A DNA stretch of 64,000 bases from Spirochaeta africana DSM 8902 (GTDB taxonomy: Bacteria > Spirochaetota > Spirochaetia > DSM-27196 > DSM-8902). Numbering within the stretch: the first letter of the stretch is position 1; each line of letters starts with the position of its first letter. Below, one piece after another: positions 61,032 through 64,000 of this stretch. Position numbers and translations under genes: made by a program. The notes under the pieces were generated by a model. It saw only the letters and a list, made by a program, of their open reading frames with translations, did not search any database and was not told the origin of the DNA. Location: the NCBI RefSeq assembly GCF_000242595.2, contig NC_017098.1:1054001-1118000 (forward strand), written 5' to 3'.

Positions 61032-61235
61032 TCAGTAGTGAGGAGGTGGGGGTTCGTTGTCCAGAAAGGCGGACTTCCCCTCCTGTTCTGCCCTGAGTTT
61101 GTCCTCCAGGCGCTGGATGTGCTGCTGCAGGGTGTCGATTGTCCTCTGTTGCTGGTAGACCATCTCGCTGAGTTGTTCCAGGCTCATTTCGGTAAATGCA
61201 AGCCGGCTTTCCAGTTGTTCTACACGCGTTTCCAT
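61032..61235 (-). CDS. slyX: SlyX-family protein
   Basis: The 67-residue protein (METRVEQLESRLAFTEMSLEQLSEMVYQQQ) is all coiled coil in the first 50 residues and ends in PPPPHY, as SlyX proteins typically do. The start at 61235 follows GGGAG; a TTG two codons earlier is possible. Function is unknown. It lies tail-to-tail with the porin gene. Confidence 0.9.
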   Translation of the reverse strand: METRVEQLESRLAFTEMSLEQLSEMVYQQQRTIDTLQQHIQRLEDKLRAEQEGKSAFLDNEPPPPHY

Positions 61236-61286
61236 CTGCAACTCCCTTTATCACCACAGTATCAGAAAAGATTCATGGTGACCATC

Positions 61287-61315
61287 TTGAATTCTTGGTG
61301 CACATGTATTATTAT
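61287..61315 (+). promoter_or_regulatory. Leaderless-type promoter of the ArsR-like regulator with AT-rich operator
   Basis: -35 TTGAAT (61287-61292), 17-nt spacer, -10 TATTAT (61310-61315), eight bases, then ATG 61324. An imperfect dyad, TTATTATCAATAATGATAA (61312-61330), covers the -10 and the start codon and is a good candidate for autoregulation. Confidence 0.55.
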
Positions 61316-61323
61316 TATCAATA

Positions 61324-61872
61324 ATGATAACGGATATTGACGTACTGCTGCATCCAGCTCGCCTGCTGATAATCCAGACCTTGCTACAGCAGCCAGGCCT
61401 GAGCACAGGTGATCTGTGTGCCCGGCTGCCCAGGCTGTCACAGGCCAGTCTCTATCGTCATCTGCGCACCCTGCGTGATGCTGCCGTGGTGCAGGCGGAA
61501 GACGGCACCAGCGATAAAGGGCACCGCGAGAAGAAATATCGGGTTACTCCGGGCGCTGACAGTCTGGACCCGGATGCATTCATGCAGTTAGGGCACGAGG
61601 GAAGGATGGCGGCATTCATGCAGTTCCTGGCTCAGCTGCAGACTGCATTCAGTGAGTGGTCGGGATCCGGGGATGCAGATCTGGTCAGCGACGGTGTCGG
61701 CTTCCGTCAGGCGATGCTGTGGCTGAGTGACAGCGAGTTCACGGGAATGATGGCCGAGCTACGCGCTTTGTATGACCGGTACTTGGGCTACGACAGTACT
61801 CCTGAACGACGTCTGCGCAGCATCAGTACTATAGTGCTGCCACGCAGCTATGGACCGAACTATGCGAAATAA
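61324..61872 (+). CDS. ArsR-type winged-helix transcriptional regulator
   Basis: The 182-residue protein has an N-terminal winged helix (DVLLHPARLLIIQTLLQQPGLSTGDLCARL; SQASLYRHLRTLRDAAVVQ; EKKYRVTP). A helical C-terminal half (about 95-180) has no visible metal-binding Cys cluster. This resembles ArsR/HTH_20-type regulators with a helical ligand or dimerisation domain (YdfF/YceK-like). It overlaps the next gene and probably controls its own cluster; control of the adjacent MMPL operon is possible. The ATG has no Shine-Dalgarno. Confidence 0.88.
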   Translation: MITDIDVLLHPARLLIIQTLLQQPGLSTGDLCARLPRLSQASLYRHLRTLRDAAVVQAEDGTSDKGHREKKYRVTPGADSLDPDAFMQLGHEGRMAAFMQFLAQLQTAFSEWSGSGDADLVSDGVGFRQAMLWLSDSEFTGMMAELRALYDRYLGYDSTPERRLRSISTIVLPRSYGPNYAK

Positions 61873-62101
61873 CAGATCCGAGATCCGTGCGGTGGTGGCC
61901 GTGGTAGTCCTGCTGGCAGTTGTTACCCTGGGGTATACCGGGCTCTACCTGTGGCTGATAGCCCGCTTTACCGGGCTGCTGCCGGTGCGCGTACTGATTG
62001 TGCTGGCAGGGGCAGTGAATATAGTAATGTGTCTGGTGGTATTGCGCCAGCGGATACGTGAGATACAAAAAGGAGAGGAACATGATCTTGGTAAATACTG
62101 A
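61862..62101 (+). CDS. Small two-helix membrane protein
   Basis: The 79-residue protein overlaps the regulator stop by 11 bp, starting at ATG 61862 (an ATG at 61850 is less likely). Two helices (about 11-33 and 40-60) precede a charged tail (RQRIREIQKGEEHDLGKY). It resembles phage-holin-like or small regulatory membrane proteins, but no family is recognised. It overlaps the YbjQ gene by 20 bp. Confidence 0.65.
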   Translation: MRNNRSEIRAVVAVVVLLAVVTLGYTGLYLWLIARFTGLLPVRVLIVLAGAVNIVMCLVVLRQRIREIQKGEEHDLGKY

Positions 62102-62393
62102 TTTTATCAGTGGGAAACAGCTGGATACGCTGGGCATTGTAAAGGGAACGACGGTGCAGTCCAAGCACCTGGGCAGTGATATCATGGCCAGCTTCAAGAC
62201 GATTGTAGGGGGGCAGCTGGAGGGGTACACCGAGATGCTGAACAATGCCCGTGCCCTGGCAACAAAACGGATGGTAGCTGAGGCCGAGGAGCTCGGAGCG
62301 GACGGGGTAATCAACATCCGCTACTACTCAAGCTCGATAACCCGTAATGCAGCCGAGGTGGTGGTGTACGGAACTGCAGTGAAGTTCGGTTAA
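62082..62393 (+). CDS. YbjQ/UPF0145-family protein
   Basis: The 103-residue protein starts at ATG 62082 with AAAGGAG. It matches the heavy-metal-binding UPF0145 family: TLGIVKGTTVQSKHLGSDIM, GGQLEGYTEMLNNARALATKRM, EELGADGVINIRYYSSS. Pentameric assembly is known for homologues; function is uncertain. It is the last gene of the regulator-membrane-YbjQ unit. Confidence 0.93.
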   Translation: MILVNTDFISGKQLDTLGIVKGTTVQSKHLGSDIMASFKTIVGGQLEGYTEMLNNARALATKRMVAEAEELGADGVINIRYYSSSITRNAAEVVVYGTAVKFG

Positions 62394-62437
62394 GGCTGCT
62401 GCTGCCGGCGCGCAGATAGCCCGCAGAAAGGCGGGAA

Positions 62438-63397
62438 TCACGCATAATCCGGGGCCTGCAGCGGGCTGCGCAGAAAACTTGCCGCAGCCAGTGCCGACAC
62501 CAGCAGCGGCAGCCAGAAGGTAATCAATCTGCCGGTCACGGCTATCAGAAGGCCGGCCTCGAAGCCCGTTCCGTGGAACTGCAGCACGTGAGCCATGGTA
62601 ATCTCGAAGGTTCCCAGCCCGCCGGGGCTGACCGGCAGGAGACTGACCATGTATGATGCCAGGGTAGCCAGTATGGCTATGTGTATTGGCACCGGTGTCT
62701 GCACTATGCCGGCAGCAATGTAATACTTTAGCGGGTATGCAAGCCACATCAGTGTTGCCGTACCAAACAGCCGCAGCAGCAGTGACCAACGGGCATAAGG
62801 TGCACATGAAGTGAAGATCAGCTGAAGATGATGCCGGGCTGCGGGAATCAGGGATACTGCGGCAGTAATGCCAACAAGGGACACACCTGCCAGGACTGCT
62901 GCCAGCGTCAGTCGATCTATCGGCAGGCCGTGGGGAATCAGGCTCATTGCGCCGACACCCAGTACCAGCAGAGGCACCAGAACGACGGTTTTATGCAGTA
63001 CGATCAGTGCTGTCAGATGATGAACAGGCATTCCGGTGTACTTTTTCAGCAGGACCAGCTTGACTCCCTCTCCCCCGAGCTTTGAAGACGGGGTCAGGCT
63101 TTCCATGAGTGATGCTGCTGAATTGATGCGCAGTACCTCTGCAAAATGGCGTATCCCACGGTACCGAATGTGATCGCGACTGCTCAGTGGGCCGGCCCAC
63201 AGGTAGGTTGTTATCAGCAGGGTGCCGATCTGCAGCATCACCAGTGGCAGCAGGTGCCGTGGCTGTAGAGTGGTCAGGAGTACTCGCATCTGATGATACT
63301 CAGTCTGGCGAACCGCATGGAGCACTATCCCGACCAGCACTACGAAACTCATCGCGTGTTTGCCAGTGGTCTTCCAGCAGATTTTTCGGGTATTCAT
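62438..63397 (-). CDS. Flippase-like integral membrane protein (UPF0104 / lysylphosphatidylglycerol synthase TM-region family)
   Basis: The 319-residue protein has about eight helices. Family features are SLMESLTPSSKLGGEGVKLVLLKKYTG (the SKLGGE loop) and LLPVSPGGLGTFEITMAHVL (PGGLG). It lacks the cytosolic aminoacyltransferase domain of MprF, so it is the stand-alone membrane portion, thought to be a lipid or polyprenol flippase. A GGAG site precedes the ATG. It converges with the YbjQ gene. Confidence 0.88.
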   Translation of the reverse strand: MNTRKICWKTTGKHAMSFVVLVGIVLHAVRQTEYHQMRVLLTTLQPRHLLPLVMLQIGTLLITTYLWAGPLSSRDHIRYRGIRHFAEVLRINSAASLMESLTPSSKLGGEGVKLVLLKKYTGMPVHHLTALIVLHKTVVLVPLLVLGVGAMSLIPHGLPIDRLTLAAVLAGVSLVGITAAVSLIPAARHHLQLIFTSCAPYARWSLLLRLFGTATLMWLAYPLKYYIAAGIVQTPVPIHIAILATLASYMVSLLPVSPGGLGTFEITMAHVLQFHGTGFEAGLLIAVTGRLITFWLPLLVSALAAASFLRSPLQAPDYA

Positions 63398-63473
63398 GGC
63401 AACTCCAGTCTTGTAGTGCTTTTGAGTTAGTCAAGACAAACTTTTTTCCTACTATATCCGTTCGCTCGGGAGG

Positions 63474-63503
63474 TGTCAAATATCGATATAATTGCACTAT
63501 AGT
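63474..63503 (+). promoter_or_regulatory. Sigma70-like promoter for the WHy/LEA lipoprotein
   Basis: -35 TGTCAA (63474-63479), 18-nt spacer, -10 TATAGT (63498-63503), then a short leader with AAGGAGG before GTG 63528. Confidence 0.4.
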
Positions 63504-63527
63504 TGTGGGTATTGGAAGGAGGTCTAC

Positions 63528-64000
63528 GTGGTCATACGATACGCTGCTGGTTGTCTGGTTTTACTGGTGCTACTGGGTGCAGGATGTGCTCATCTTGATG
63601 AGGGCAGGGTGCCGCTGCCCGAGGTGCAGGTCTCTCAGGTCACCCCGGTTGCGATCAGCTTCCATGAGCTTACCCTGCGGGTAGAACTTGATGTGACAAA
63701 TCCCTATCGGACCGGACTGCCCATACAGTCAGTTGGTGCTGAATTTCTTATTGAAGGCAACAGGGTATTCAGCAGCCTGAGTGATGATGATTTTGTAATA
63801 CCTGCCAGCAGCAGCAGCAGCCAGAGCTTTACGGTGGTGCTGCCGTTTGCAGCGCTGTCAGAGTCCGTGGTCGCATATCGAGAACGGGAGATGCTGGATG
63901 CACAGATCGAAATGCGCATCCAGGTCGCGCTGCCCGAACTGCCGGGACTTCCTGGCAGCTACACCTTCGAGCTATCCGACCAGATACAGATACCCACCCT
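63528..64000 (+). CDS. WHy/LEA-type lipoprotein, 3' end beyond window
   Basis: A GTG at 63528 with AAGGAGG five bases upstream opens a frame that runs to the window end. The product has a lipoprotein signal (VVIRYAAGCLVLLVLLGAGC, lipobox LGAGC). A WHy/LEA-2-like beta domain follows: VAISFHELTLRVELDVTNPYRTGLPIQSVG is characteristic, with FVIPASSSSSQSFTVVLPF as the next strand. At least 157 codons are visible. These domains occur in desiccation and stress proteins and in periplasmic lipoproteins; function here is unknown. A promoter TGTCAA-18-TATAGT (63474-63503) lies upstream. Confidence 0.8.
   Translation, partial: MVIRYAAGCLVLLVLLGAGCAHLDEGRVPLPEVQVSQVTPVAISFHELTLRVELDVTNPYRTGLPIQSVGAEFLIEGNRVFSSLSDDDFVIPASSSSSQSFTVVLPFAALSESVVAYREREMLDAQIEMRIQVALPELPGLPGSYTFELSDQIQIPT

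Noticed and set aside
61305-61335. Fur-box-like sequence (GATAAT-like hexamers)
   Set aside because: The match is partial and the adjacent genes have no iron link; a local operator for the ArsR-like gene is simpler.
1-64000. tRNA, rRNA or CRISPR features
   Set aside because: Reading both strands gave no cloverleaf-like T-loop/anticodon arrangements, no rRNA-like stretches and no regularly spaced direct repeats with spacers; the only tandem repeats are coding minisatellites.

Overview
The window reads as chromosome of a free-living, GC-rich (roughly 58-60 % by eye) spirochaete, probably of the Spirochaeta/Alkalispirochaeta kind. This is an inference from gene content: a CheX-type chemotaxis phosphatase, PEGA and CsgG-like secreted proteins, a membrane-anchored PilZ protein, Cache-HAMP adenylate cyclase, binding-protein sugar transporters without a local ATPase, many lipoproteins, and a lone SlyX. 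No rRNA, tRNA, CRISPR array or phage block was seen. Genes are dense on both strands and gaps rarely exceed 200 bp.

Layout. 1-1875: C-terminal part of a large enzyme, probably a pyrophosphate-type PEP carboxykinase. 1.9-8.8 kb: COG0523 GTPase, PEGA protein, lipoprotein, CYTH protein, a 167-bp MITE-like element, DUF6765-type protein, MarC, diacylglycerol-kinase-like protein. 8.8-15.8 kb: GGDEF-EAL protein, YyaL-type thioredoxin-fold protein, AMP-dependent ligase, cation/proton antiporter. 15.75-17.05 kb: a complete insertion sequence whose ends match the MITE ends. 17.1-29 kb: PutP, MFS and GPH transporters, macro-domain, DUF72, aldo/keto reductase, ferredoxin-nitroreductase, MazG, UPF0303, NSS transporter. 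28.9-34.5 kb: PilZ protein, adenylate cyclase, secreted proteins, CheX. 34.5-42.7 kb: two gamma-glutamyltranspeptidase-like lipoproteins, a glycosidase-like lipoprotein, an OmpA protein. 42.8-49.8 kb: sugar ABC operon ending in an unrecognised GT-B-like enzyme, with an adjacent NarL-type two-component system. 49.9-55.7 kb: PP2C phosphatase, MalT-like regulator and an SSS symporter with C-terminal winged-helix-like domains. 55.8-62.4 kb: small protein, MMPL pump, LolA-like protein, outer-membrane barrel, SlyX, ArsR-like regulator, small membrane protein, YbjQ. 62.4-64.0 kb: flippase-like membrane protein and the start of a WHy/LEA-like lipoprotein.

Four patterns stand out. First, about a dozen genes have a sigma70-like -10 box ending 6-8 nt before the ATG, most with a TTGnnn -35 box 16-18 nt further up, and no Shine-Dalgarno; they are probably transcribed as leaderless mRNAs. 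Second, an IS and a MITE share terminal repeats that supply the stop codons of three flanking genes. Third, several conserved enzymes carry low-complexity or tandem-repeat inserts that their families normally lack. Fourth, there are two unusual gene architectures: a transporter with DNA-binding-like domains translationally coupled to a MalT-like activator, and a GT-B-like enzyme in a sugar-import operon.
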